Shown piece after piece: positions 41,008 through 49,443 of a stretch of 64,000 bases of DNA. Made by a program: the position numbers and the translations under genes. This DNA is from an uncultured Collinsella sp. (lineage in GTDB: Bacteria; Actinomycetota; Coriobacteriia; Coriobacteriales; Coriobacteriaceae), in NCBI GenBank assembly GCA_905208635.1, contig CAJLPX010000002.1:1-64000 (forward strand), written 5' to 3'. Within the stretch, counting starts at the first letter, position 1, and each line of letters begins with the position of its first letter. The notes beneath the pieces were generated by a model that worked only from the letters and a program-made list of their open reading frames with translations, was not told the origin of the DNA and ran no database searches.

Positions 41008-41385
41008 TTGCCTACTATTAACCAGCTGGTTCGCCAGGGCCGTCGTTCCGTGCCCAAGAAGTCCAAGAACGCTGCTCTGCAGCACAACTCCCAGAAGCGC
41101 GGCGTGTGCACCCGCGTCTTCACCACGAGCCCCAAGAAGCCGAACTCGGCTCTTCGTAAGGTTGCCCGTGTTCGCCTTGTCAACGGCATCGAAGTTACTG
41201 CTTACATCCCGGGTGAGGGCCACAACCTGCAGGAGCACTCCATCGTGCTCGTCCGCGGCGGTCGTGTCCGTGACCTCCCTGGTGTCCGTTATCACGTCAT
41301 CCGTGGCGCCTACGACGCTGCTCCGGTCCAGAACCGTATGCAGGCCCGTTCCAAGTACGGTGCTAAGCGCCCCAAGGCCAAATAA
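41008..41385 (+). CDS. rpsL: Ribosomal protein S12 (natural R88 variant)
   Basis: 125 residues from TTG 41008, behind AAGGAG. TTSPKKPNSALRKVARVRL and EHSIVLVRGGRVRDLPGVRYH are the two streptomycin-related loops. Position 43 is the normal K, but position 88 (usually K in RGGRVKDLPG) is R. In E. coli and Mycobacterium the same K-to-R change gives streptomycin resistance. S12 sits at the decoding centre. First gene of the str operon. Confidence 0.97.
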   Translation: MPTINQLVRQGRRSVPKKSKNAALQHNSQKRGVCTRVFTTSPKKPNSALRKVARVRLVNGIEVTAYIPGEGHNLQEHSIVLVRGGRVRDLPGVRYHVIRGAYDAAPVQNRMQARSKYGAKRPKAK

Positions 41386-41459
41386 GCCAGATAACGTTTT
41401 GATACTTTCGCCGTGTGCCGCCTTGAGCGCCGCACGGTAGACACTTAAGGAGATTTCAC

Positions 41460-41933
41460 ATGCCGCGTCGTGCAGCAGCTAATCGTCGTGAGGTTCAGCC
41501 TGACGCCGTTTACAACAACCGCCTGGTGACTCAGCTCATCAACAAGGTCCTTCTTGACGGCAAGAAGGCCACCGCTGAGCGCATCGTTTACACCGCTTTC
41601 GAGATCGTTGCCGAGAAGTCCGAGGGTGGCGACGCTCTCGCTACCTTCAAGAAGGCTATGGACAACGTCAAGCCCACGCTCGAGGTTAAGCCCAAGCGTG
41701 TCGGTGGCGCTACCTATCAGGTCCCGATGGAGGTCAACTCCCGTCGTTCCACCGCTCTGGGCATCCGCTGGATCGTCAACTTCTCCCGCGCTCGCAAGGA
41801 GAAGACCATGGCCGAGCGTCTCGCCAACGAGATCCTCGACGCCTCCAACGGCCTGGGCGCTTCCGTCAAGAAGCGTGAGGACGTCTTCAAGATGGCCGAG
41901 GCCAACCGCGCGTTCTCTCACTATCGTTGGTAA
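41460..41933 (+). CDS. rpsG: Ribosomal protein S7
   Basis: 157 residues, MPRRAAANRREVQPDAVYNNRLVTQLIN being the standard start and GGATYQVPMEVNSRRSTALG the rRNA-binding region. Primary binder of the 16S 3' domain and the usual translational repressor of the str operon. It ends FSHYRW as usual. AAGGAG precedes ATG 41460. Confidence 0.97.
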   Translation: MPRRAAANRREVQPDAVYNNRLVTQLINKVLLDGKKATAERIVYTAFEIVAEKSEGGDALATFKKAMDNVKPTLEVKPKRVGGATYQVPMEVNSRRSTALGIRWIVNFSRARKEKTMAERLANEILDASNGLGASVKKREDVFKMAEANRAFSHYRW

Positions 41934-41952
41934 GTTAAGGTAAGGAACTAAC

Positions 41953-44052
41953 ATGGCTAAGCCTAAGTACAAGCTTTCCGATACCCGTAACATCGGCATC
42001 ATGGCCCACATCGATGCTGGTAAGACCACCACGACCGAGCGTATTCTTTACTACACCGGTAAGACCCACAAGATCGGTGAGGTCCATGAGGGCGCTGCCA
42101 CCATGGACTGGATGGTTCAGGAGCAGGAGCGCGGCGTAACCATTACCTCCGCTGCTACCACGTGCTTCTGGAACAAGGACGGTAAGGACTACCGCATCCA
42201 GATCATCGACACCCCGGGCCACGTTGACTTCACCGCCGAGGTCGAGCGCTGCCTGCGCGTCCTCGATGGCGCTGTCGCCGTCTTCGACGCCGTTGCCGGC
42301 GTTCAGCCCCAGTCTGAGACCGTTTGGCGTCAGGCTTCCACCTTCAACGTCCCCCGCATCGCCTTCATCAACAAGTATGACCGCGTGGGCGCTGACTTCT
42401 TCAACGCTATCGAGACCATGAAGGATCGTCTCGACGCTAACGCCGTGGCCGCTCAGGTCCCGATGGGCGCCGAGGACAACTTCTGGGGCGTCATCGACCT
42501 GGTCACCATGACTGCATGGGACTTCAAGGCCGACGAGAAGGGTATGACCTACCCCGAGCCGATGGACGAGATCCCGGCTGAGTTCGCTGACATCGCTGCC
42601 ACCAAGCGCGAGGAGCTCCTTGACGCTGCTGCCAGCTTTGACGACGAACTCATGGAGAAGATCCTCATGGAGGAGGACTTCACCGTCGAGGAGCTCAAGG
42701 CTGCTCTGCGCAAGGGCGTTCTGGCCAACGAGCTCAACCTCGTCTTCGTGGGTTCCGCCTACAAGAACAAGGGCGTTCAGGAGCTGCTCGACGCTGTCGT
42801 CGACTACCTGCCCAGCCCGCTCGACGTTGAGGCCGTCACCGGTACCGATCCGGACACCGGCGAGGAGATCCAGCGTCATCCTTCCTTCGACGAGCCCTTC
42901 TCCGGCCTGGTCTTCAAGATCATGACCGACCCGTTCGTCGGTAAGCTCACCTATGTCCGCGTTTACTCCGGCCGCGCCGAGTCCGGCTCCTACGTGGTCA
43001 ACGCTTCCAACGGTCAGCGCGAGCGCCTCGGCCGCATCCTCGAGATGAACGCCGCCGAGCGTATCGACCGTGACGACGCTGCCGCCGGCGACATCGTCGC
43101 TTGCGTCGGCTTCAAGAACTCCACCACCGGTGACACCCTGTGCGCCGAGGGCAAGGAGATCGTCCTCGAGAAGATCGAGTTCGCTAAGCCCGTTATCGAC
43201 GTTGCCATCGAGCCCAAGACCAAGGCCGAGCAGGACAAGATGTCCCTGGCTCTGACCAAGCTCGCCGAGGAGGACCCGACCTTCCAGGTGTCCACCAACC
43301 ACGAGACCGGCCAGACCATCATCGCCGGCATGGGCGAGCTGCACCTCGAGATTATCGTCGACCGTCTGCTCCGTGAGTTCAAGGTTGACGCTAACGTTGG
43401 TAAGCCCCAGGTTGCCTACCGCGAGACCGCTGGTCACGACGTCGAGAAGGCTGAGGGCAAGTTCGTCCGTCAGTCCGGCGGTCGCGGTCAGTACGGCCAC
43501 GCTGTCATCAAGCTCGAGAAGATGGAGGAGGGCTTCGGCTACGAGTTCGTCAACGCTATCGTCGGCGGCGTCGTGCCCAAGGAGTACATCCCGTCCATCG
43601 ACAAGGGCATCCAGGAGGCCCTGAACACCGGTGTTATCGCCGGCTTCCCGGTCCTCGACGTTAAGGTCACCCTGTTCGACGGTTCTTACCACGAGGTCGA
43701 CTCCTCCGAGGCCGCCTTCAAGATCGCCGGCTCCATGGCTATCAAGGACGCCCTCAAGAAGTCCGATCCGCAGCTGCTCGAGCCGATCATGGCTGTCGAG
43801 GTCGAGACCCCCGAGCAGTACATGGGCGACGTTATGGGCAACCTCTCCGGTCGCCGCGGCAAGATCGAGGGCATGGAGGATCGCAAGAACAGCAAGCTCA
43901 TCCGTGCCAAGGTGCCGCTGGGCGAGATGTTCGGTTACGCTACCGACCTTCGCTCCCAGACCCAGGGCCGTGCATCCTACACGATGCAGTTCGACTCTTA
44001 TGAGCCCGCGCCCAAGTCCATCGTGGACGAGGTCATGAGCAAGAACGCCTAA
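41953..44052 (+). CDS. fusA: Elongation factor G
   Basis: 699 residues. G motifs AHIDAGKTTTTE, DTPGHVDF and NKYD (NKMD in most), and the domain IV segment SGGRGQYGHAVIKLEKMEEGFGYEF are clear. It translocates tRNA and mRNA after peptide transfer. The G4 motif reads NKYDRVG, with Y where M is usual. No tuf gene follows; rpsJ comes next after 60 bases. Confidence 0.97.
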   Translation: MAKPKYKLSDTRNIGIMAHIDAGKTTTTERILYYTGKTHKIGEVHEGAATMDWMVQEQERGVTITSAATTCFWNKDGKDYRIQIIDTPGHVDFTAEVERCLRVLDGAVAVFDAVAGVQPQSETVWRQASTFNVPRIAFINKYDRVGADFFNAIETMKDRLDANAVAAQVPMGAEDNFWGVIDLVTMTAWDFKADEKGMTYPEPMDEIPAEFADIAATKREELLDAAASFDDELMEKILMEEDFTVEELKAALRKGVLANELNLVFVGSAYKNKGVQELLDAVVDYLPSPLDVEAVTGTDPDTGEEIQRHPSFDEPFSGLVFKIMTDPFVGKLTYVRVYSGRAESGSYVVNASNGQRERLGRILEMNAAERIDRDDAAAGDIVACVGFKNSTTGDTLCAEGKEIVLEKIEFAKPVIDVAIEPKTKAEQDKMSLALTKLAEEDPTFQVSTNHETGQTIIAGMGELHLEIIVDRLLREFKVDANVGKPQVAYRETAGHDVEKAEGKFVRQSGGRGQYGHAVIKLEKMEEGFGYEFVNAIVGGVVPKEYIPSIDKGIQEALNTGVIAGFPVLDVKVTLFDGSYHEVDSSEAAFKIAGSMAIKDALKKSDPQLLEPIMAVEVETPEQYMGDVMGNLSGRRGKIEGMEDRKNSKLIRAKVPLGEMFGYATDLRSQTQGRASYTMQFDSYEPAPKSIVDEVMSKNA

Positions 44053-44112
44053 GTTCGAGCTCCCTGTTACGTAATCCGCGAGAACATCTCTCGCACTCTT
44101 TGGAGGTTTAAG

Positions 44113-44421
44113 TTGGCTACCCAGAAGATCCGCATTCGCCTCAAGGGCTATGATCACGAGGTCGTCGATCAGTCCGCGAAGCTCATCGTCGAGACCGCTC
44201 AGAAGACCGGCGCTCGCGTTTCCGGTCCTGTCCCCCTGCCCACCGAGCGCAACCTGTACACGGTTATCCGCTCGCCGCACGTGAACAAGGACTCCCGTGA
44301 GCAGTTCGAGATGCGCACTCATAAGCGCCTCATCGACATCCTCGATCCCACCTCGGGCACCGTTGATTCGCTCATGCGTCTCGACCTCCCCGCTGGCGTC
44401 GACATCGACATCAAGCTCTAA
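44113..44421 (+). CDS. rpsJ: Ribosomal protein S10
   Basis: 102 residues from TTG 44113, behind TGGAGG. KIRIRLKGYDHEVVDQSAKLIVETA and VSGPVPLPTERNLYTVIRSPH are characteristic. S10 normally leads the S10 operon into rplC, but here a terminator follows and rplC lies 14 kb downstream at 58350. Confidence 0.97.
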   Translation: MATQKIRIRLKGYDHEVVDQSAKLIVETAQKTGARVSGPVPLPTERNLYTVIRSPHVNKDSREQFEMRTHKRLIDILDPTSGTVDSLMRLDLPAGVDIDIKL

Positions 44422-44443
44422 GCGATATCGCTCATAGCTTACA

Positions 44444-44478
44444 GAGCCCCGCTGCCATTACGGTAGCGGGGCTCTTTT
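44444..44478 (+). terminator. Intrinsic terminator of the str operon
   Basis: GAGCCCCGCTACC-type stem (GAGCCCCGCTGCC with GGTAGCGGGGCTC), then TTTTGTTTT, 23 bases after the rpsJ stop. It also lies at the end of the convergent birA gene and may serve both strands. Confidence 0.88.
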
Positions 44479-44537
44479 GTTTTGCATGATAGCCTTGGGG
44501 GACCGGGTAATGCTGTCGAGCGGGGGGCTGTGGCGCC

Positions 44538-45314
44538 TTATTTACCCATGGGACGCAGCGATGCCTCCTCAAAATGGAAGGATCGCAGGCCGTCTTCCGT
44601 TTCGATACACGCGCGACCAAAGGCATCGACCGTTTGAAAGATGCCACGCGCCAGCTCGTCACCGGCAGTGGAACGGGCGATAACGTGCTCCCCAATCCAG
44701 TTGAGGTGAGTGACATATTCGCCGTGGACGGGCGCGAGCGGTCCGGCGTCTTCTTCCATGGCGTCAAGACGCTCTGCCCACGCATCTACAGCGTCTATAA
44801 CTGCGTGATAGACCTCATCGAGGAGCATGTCGACGGCAGGAACGTTCTCGTTAAGGTCCGAGAGACCGATTGCCGGCAAGCCGCCATCGGGCACCTCTTG
44901 GGGCGCATAGTTCACATTGACGCCAATGCCACATACGGCGAAAGGTTTGCCTTCGTTATCGCGTGCGGCCTCGACCAGAATGCCGCCGAGTTTGCGTTCA
45001 CGCGCGACCAGGTCGTTGGGCCATTTGAGGCCAATATCGTTTGCAAGACCCTGTTTTTCGAGCGCCTCGAGCACCGCTAGGCCGCTGACGGCGGCAAGAC
45101 CAGAGAACTTTGCAGGATTAACGCATGGGCGCAGGACAATCGAAAGCAATAAGTTGCCGACGGTTGAGTCCCACTTGTGCCCGCGCCGGCCACGTCCTGC
45201 TGTTTGAGCCCGGGCGGTAAGTCCTGTGCCGTGCGGCGCTCCCTGTTTTCCTGCTTCGAGCAGGTCATCGTTGGTCGATCCGGTTACGTCGACTATCGTT
45301 AATTTGGCATCCAT
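44538..45314 (-). CDS. birA: Biotin-[acetyl-CoA carboxylase] ligase, group I (no DNA-binding domain)
   Basis: 258 residues. STNDDLLEAGKQGAPHG, AQTAGRGRRGHKWDS (biotinyl-AMP loop), LKWPNDLVARERKLGGILVEA and CGIGVNVN are the ligase signatures. It attaches biotin to AccB, encoded in the divergent fab/acc cluster. The N-terminal helix-turn-helix of E. coli BirA is absent, so it cannot itself be a repressor. ATG 45314 follows AAGGAGG; a frame to 45395 is not supported. It shares a 176-bp intergenic region with fabH, which carries paired operator-like repeats. Confidence 0.93.
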   Translation of the reverse strand: MDAKLTIVDVTGSTNDDLLEAGKQGAPHGTGLTARAQTAGRGRRGHKWDSTVGNLLLSIVLRPCVNPAKFSGLAAVSGLAVLEALEKQGLANDIGLKWPNDLVARERKLGGILVEAARDNEGKPFAVCGIGVNVNYAPQEVPDGGLPAIGLSDLNENVPAVDMLLDEVYHAVIDAVDAWAERLDAMEEDAGPLAPVHGEYVTHLNWIGEHVIARSTAGDELARGIFQTVDAFGRACIETEDGLRSFHFEEASLRPMGK

Positions 45315-45407
45315 TATGGCTGCCACCTCCTTAATGAATAAGTGAATAACGCAGTGGTCTCGAGAGATAGACACAATGTGAAGCCTTTGTCGCATTTGGA
45401 CAATTTA

Positions 45408-45474
45408 ATGTTAACACGTCAACAACGACAAAATTGCGCTATCCTCTCTTGGTCGATGTAAACACGTCAACAAC
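45408..45474. promoter_or_regulatory. Paired operator-like repeats between birA and fabH
   Basis: ATGTTAACACGTCAACAAC (45408-45426) and ATGTAAACACGTCAACAAC (45456-45474) are direct repeats 48 bases apart. Each contains an imperfect dyad GTTaACacGTcAAC. Between them is TATCCT (45440-45445), a likely -10 of fabH. On the other strand TTGTCG-17-TTAAAT, a likely birA promoter, overlaps the first copy. One regulator could control both sides. Confidence 0.65.
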
Positions 45475-45490
45475 TCAAAGGAGGTTAGTG

Positions 45491-46450
45491 ATGGGTTTCA
45501 CGATTCTTGGAACAGGCTCGGCGCTTCCTGAGCGCAGTGTTTCCAATGACGAGCTGTCCGAGTTCCTCGATACCTCGGATGAGTGGATTTTTACCCGCAC
45601 AGGTATCAAGAGCCGCCACGTCTGCACCACCGAGTCACTTGACGACCTTACCGTAGCGGCGAGCGAGCGGGCACTCCGGGTGTCCGGAATCGACGCGAGC
45701 CAGCTGGATCTGATCGTCTGCTCGACGACGACAGGTGATCACCTTGTTCCCGCTGAGGCGTGTGCCGTTGCTGAGCGACTAGGCGCGACGTGCCCTGCCT
45801 TCGATGTCTCGGCGGCTTGTGCCGGCTTCGTATTTGCGCTCGATGTCGCCGAGGGCTATATCGCCCGCGGTCGCGCCGAGCACGTGCTGGTCGTTGCCGC
45901 CGAGCAGATGACGCGCGCGCTCGATTGGACCGACCGTGCCACGTGCGTGCTCTTTGGCGATGGGGCAGGCGCCGCAGTGATTGGGGCTGGGGGAGACAGT
46001 CCCCTTGCCGTTGAGCTTTCGACGGCGCCCGACGTCGAGACGTTGCGTGTTCCCGGTCTGGTCGGCACCTCGCCGTTTAAGGCTTCCGCAGATAGCGCAA
46101 GCGTGCTGTCCATGAATGGCCGCCGCGTGTTCAAGTTCGGTGTCAACGCCATCTGCGACACGGTCCATAAGCTTGCGATCGATGCGGGCATTTCGGTCGA
46201 GGACATCGACCATTTTGTATTCCATCAGGCTAACGAACGAATCCTGAGTCAGGCGGTCAAACGCCTCGGTGTGCCAGACGAGCGCGTGGTTCGAACGCTC
46301 CGCGAGACCGGCAACATTTCGAGCGCCTGCATTCCGCTTGCTCTTGATCGACTGGCAAATACCGGCGCGCTGCACGCGGGCGACACCATCGCCCTCGTTG
46401 GATTTGGCGCCGGCCTGGATATAGGTGGCTATCTGCTTCGTTGGAAGTAG
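45491..46450 (+). CDS. fabH: Beta-ketoacyl-ACP synthase III
   Basis: 319 residues. The active-site C110 is in DVSAACAGF, with H in FVFHQANERI and N in ETGNISSACIPLAL; TRTGIKSRH is the CoA-binding part. It starts fatty acid chains by condensing acyl-CoA with malonyl-ACP. ATG 45491 follows AAGGAGG. First gene of a ten-gene cluster for type II fatty acid synthesis, controlled from the birA-fabH intergenic region. Confidence 0.95.
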   Translation: MGFTILGTGSALPERSVSNDELSEFLDTSDEWIFTRTGIKSRHVCTTESLDDLTVAASERALRVSGIDASQLDLIVCSTTTGDHLVPAEACAVAERLGATCPAFDVSAACAGFVFALDVAEGYIARGRAEHVLVVAAEQMTRALDWTDRATCVLFGDGAGAAVIGAGGDSPLAVELSTAPDVETLRVPGLVGTSPFKASADSASVLSMNGRRVFKFGVNAICDTVHKLAIDAGISVEDIDHFVFHQANERILSQAVKRLGVPDERVVRTLRETGNISSACIPLALDRLANTGALHAGDTIALVGFGAGLDIGGYLLRWK

Positions 46451-46502
46451 TCGCACATAGGAAATAAAACCGCCCCTAGGGCACAAACAAAGGAGAACTA
46501 CC

Positions 46503-46739
46503 ATGGCAGATCAGAAGACCTTCGAGCGCGTTTGCGACGTTATCCGCGAGACGGCTGGCCTTGACGACGTCGAGATGAAGCCCGAGTCCACGCTCGAGGA
46601 GATTGGCCTCGACAGCCTGGGTACCGTCGAGATCCTCGTTGCCGTCGAGGACGAGTTTGGCATTGAGCTCGATACCGAGGAGAACCCCAAGACGGTCGGC
46701 GAGTTCGTCGATACGGTCGAGGCGGCATTGGAGAAGTAG
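46503..46739 (+). CDS. acpP: Acyl carrier protein
   Basis: 78 residues, acidic. The phosphopantetheine serine is in GLDSLGTVEI (S38). It carries the growing chain. It follows fabH by 52 bases with AAAGGAG before its ATG, and its stop overlaps the fabK region. Confidence 0.96.
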   Translation: MADQKTFERVCDVIRETAGLDDVEMKPESTLEEIGLDSLGTVEILVAVEDEFGIELDTEENPKTVGEFVDTVEAALEK

Positions 46740-46741
46740 TG

Positions 46742-47686
46742 ATGCTCAAGTCTCCTCTCTGCGATCTGCTCGGCATCGAAAAGCCTGTGTTCCAGGGCGG
46801 CATGGCCTGGATTGCTGACGCCTCGCTGGCATCGGCCGTGTCCGAGGCAGGCGGCTTAGGCATTATCGCGGCCATGAATGCCGATGCCAACTGGCTGCGC
46901 GATCAGATTCACGAGCTGCGCGCCAAGACGGATAAGCCCTTTGGCGTCAACGTTATGCTCATGAGCCCGTTTGTCGACGAGGTCGCACAAGTGGTGATTG
47001 ATGAGCGGGTGCCCGTTGTGGTGACCGGCGCCGGCAATCCCACCAAGTACATGAAGGCGTGGAACGAGGCGGGCATCAAGGTCATCCCGGTCGTTGCCTC
47101 GGTGGCGCTGGCGCGTCTCGTAGCGCGTCGCGGAGCTACTGCCGTGGTTGCCGAGGGCACCGAATCGGGCGGCCATATTGGCGAGACCTCGACGATGGCG
47201 CTTGTCCCGCAGGTTGTCGATGCGGTCGATATTCCCGTGGTTGCGGCTGGCGGTATCGCCGATGGCCGCGGTGTGGCGGCCGCCTTTATGCTCGGCGCTG
47301 CCGGCGTCCAGGTGGGAACACGCTTTCTGGTCGCAAACGAGTGCACCGTATCCGAACAGTACAAAGAGCTGGTGCTCAAGGCAGGCGACACGTCGACGCG
47401 TGCGACCGGTCGCTCGACGGGACATCCGGTTCGCGCCCTCAAGAGCCCCTTCACCAACGCGTATGCCAAGAACGAGGCGGCGGGCGCAAGCCCCGAGGAG
47501 CTCGGGGCCATGGGCACGGGTGCGCTTCGCAAGGCGGCAAAGGACGGTAATTACGAAGAGGGTTCGTATTTGTGCGGACAGATTGCCGGCATGGTCAACG
47601 AGCGCCAGAGCGCACGCGAAATCGTCGACGATCTAGTCGATGGCGCCGAGCACGTCCTGAAGGGTGCGTCCGCATGGGTAGCGTAG
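46742..47686 (+). CDS. fabK: Enoyl-ACP reductase II (FabK-type)
   Basis: 314 residues. Nitronate-monooxygenase-like TIM barrel: PVFQGGMAWIADASLASAVSEAGGLGII at the start, VVAEGTESGGHIGE with the FMN-binding and catalytic H, and VVAAGGIADGRGVAAAFMLGA. This flavin enzyme makes the last reduction of each cycle and is not inhibited by triclosan in Streptococcus. It is the only enoyl reductase in the cluster. ATG 46742 was preferred to GTG 46739, which overlaps the acpP stop. Confidence 0.93.
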   Translation: MLKSPLCDLLGIEKPVFQGGMAWIADASLASAVSEAGGLGIIAAMNADANWLRDQIHELRAKTDKPFGVNVMLMSPFVDEVAQVVIDERVPVVVTGAGNPTKYMKAWNEAGIKVIPVVASVALARLVARRGATAVVAEGTESGGHIGETSTMALVPQVVDAVDIPVVAAGGIADGRGVAAAFMLGAAGVQVGTRFLVANECTVSEQYKELVLKAGDTSTRATGRSTGHPVRALKSPFTNAYAKNEAAGASPEELGAMGTGALRKAAKDGNYEEGSYLCGQIAGMVNERQSAREIVDDLVDGAEHVLKGASAWVA

Positions 47687-48600
47687 CGTTTCTATTTGCC
47701 GGTCAGGGTGCCCAACATCCCGCGATGGGCGTCGACCTCATCGAAGCATCGCCGGCGGCTGCCGAGGTGTTCGCCATTGCCAACGAGGTGCGCCCGGGGA
47801 CCAGTGAGCAGTGCCGAAGCGCCTCCAAGGAGGAACTCTCGCAGACCGAGAACACGCAGCCTTGCGTGTTCGTCCATGACCTGGCAGCGGCTGCCGCACT
47901 GCGTGAGCGCGGCGTGGTGCCTGCCGCCTGTGCGGGATTTTCGCTGGGCGAGGTCGCCGCGCTCACCTTTGCGGGGGCGTTCGATACGCGAGCGGGCTTT
48001 GAGCTCGTGTGCGAGCGCGCGGCGCTGATGGCCGCGGCTGTCGAGCGTCACCCCGGCGGCATGCGCGCCGTCATCAAACTCGATGCGGCGCAAGTCGAGA
48101 ACCTGGCTTCGCAGGTCGGCGAGGACTGCTGGCCGGTCAACTACAACAGCCCGCAGCAGACGGTTGTGGCTGGAACGCCCGATGCGTTGCAGACCCTCGA
48201 CGTCCTGGTAAAAGAGGCTGGCGGCCGCGCTATGAAAGTCGCGGTGTCGGGTGCATTTCATAGCCCCTATATGGTCGAGGCGACTGAGGGGCTGGCGACG
48301 TATATCCAAGCCGGCCACGCGCCGTCTCCGCTGCTGATTCCGGTCATGGCAAACATGACGGCGGCGCCCTATCCGGCGGACCCGCGAGCGGTATCGGATG
48401 TCTTGGCCAACCAGGTGAGTCATGCCGTTCGCTGGGTCGACACGCTGCATACTCTGCAGGATCAGGGCATCGATACGTTTATTGAGGTCGGCCCTGGCAA
48501 AACGCTGTCGGGCCTGGTCAAGCGTACGCTGAGCGACGTTCGCGTGTATTCGTGCGAGACGGCCGAGCAGGTCGCAGCTATTGCCGACGAGCTCGCATAA
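47674..48600 (+). CDS. fabD: Malonyl-CoA:ACP transacylase
   Basis: 308 residues. GSVAFLFAGQGAQHPAMG (Q of the oxyanion hole), GFSLGEVAAL (nucleophile S), VSGAFHSPYM (H) and IEVGPGKTLSGL are the family motifs. It loads malonyl onto ACP. The start ATG 47674 overlaps fabK by 13 bp; the longer open frame to 47572 is fabK read in another phase. Confidence 0.94.
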   Translation: MGSVAFLFAGQGAQHPAMGVDLIEASPAAAEVFAIANEVRPGTSEQCRSASKEELSQTENTQPCVFVHDLAAAAALRERGVVPAACAGFSLGEVAALTFAGAFDTRAGFELVCERAALMAAAVERHPGGMRAVIKLDAAQVENLASQVGEDCWPVNYNSPQQTVVAGTPDALQTLDVLVKEAGGRAMKVAVSGAFHSPYMVEATEGLATYIQAGHAPSPLLIPVMANMTAAPYPADPRAVSDVLANQVSHAVRWVDTLHTLQDQGIDTFIEVGPGKTLSGLVKRTLSDVRVYSCETAEQVAAIADELA

Positions 48601-48630
48601 TCCACAGGGCTGTAACCCGAAAGGAATGAC

Positions 48631-49404
48631 ATGGGCAACTTGAACAACGGCGCGCTCGAGCGCAACGATTCACGTCGCGTGGCACTGGTCACGGGCGGTT
48701 CGCGAGGCATTGGCCGCGCCTGTGCAACCGGTTTGGCGGAGGACGGCTTTGATATCGCCGTCATCTATGCCGGCAGCGTCGATGCGGCGCGCAAGACATG
48801 CGAAGCCTGCGAGGCGGTTGGCGCCACGGCGCGCGCATATCAATGCGACGTGGCCGACCCCGCTGCCGTCAATGCCTGCATCGAGGTCGTGCTCAATGAC
48901 TTTGGTTCCATTTGGGCGCTCGTCAACAACGCCGGCATCACCCGCGATGGCCTGCTCATGCGCATGGGCGATGACGCATTCGATCGCGTGCTCGATGTCA
49001 ATCTCAAGGGAACATTCAATATGACGCGCGCGCTCACCAAGACCTTTATGCGCCAGCGCGGCGGTTGCGTCGTCAACATGAGCTCGGTCGTGGGCCTGAT
49101 GGGCAATGCCGGGCAAGCCAACTACGCTGCTTCCAAGGCGGGCGTGATAGGGCTTACCAAGGCGGTGGCGCGCGAGCTTGCGCCTCGTGGCGTACGAGCG
49201 AACGCGGTCGCTCCCGGGTTTGTCGAGACAGATATGACGGCAAAGCTCTCGGAGAAGGTGCGTGCGGCAACCGAGGAACAGATTCCCCTTAAGCGCATGG
49301 CACGTCCCGAGGAAGTGGCCGGCGTGGTGCGCTTTTTAGCGAGCGATGCGGCTGCTTACATTACGGGCGAGGTCGTGCGCGTCGACGGCGGAATGGCGAT
49401 GTAG
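48631..49404 (+). CDS. fabG: 3-oxoacyl-ACP reductase
   Basis: 257 residues. Short-chain dehydrogenase with TGGSRGIGRA (NADPH), NNAGITRD, the catalytic S in NMSSVVGL and YAASKAG with Y and K. DVNLKGTFNMTRAL and PGFVETDMTAKL are standard for FabG. It reduces the beta-keto group in each elongation round. Confidence 0.95.
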   Translation: MGNLNNGALERNDSRRVALVTGGSRGIGRACATGLAEDGFDIAVIYAGSVDAARKTCEACEAVGATARAYQCDVADPAAVNACIEVVLNDFGSIWALVNNAGITRDGLLMRMGDDAFDRVLDVNLKGTFNMTRALTKTFMRQRGGCVVNMSSVVGLMGNAGQANYAASKAGVIGLTKAVARELAPRGVRANAVAPGFVETDMTAKLSEKVRAATEEQIPLKRMARPEEVAGVVRFLASDAAAYITGEVVRVDGGMAM

Positions 49405-49443
49405 AAACCAGGGCCGAAGAACGGCTTGGATGAGGAGACCATG

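Noticed and set aside
41935..44322. A 795-codon minus-strand frame opposite fusA and rpsJ
   Set aside because: Same codon-bias artefact; composition mirrors the sense gene and no family pattern is visible.
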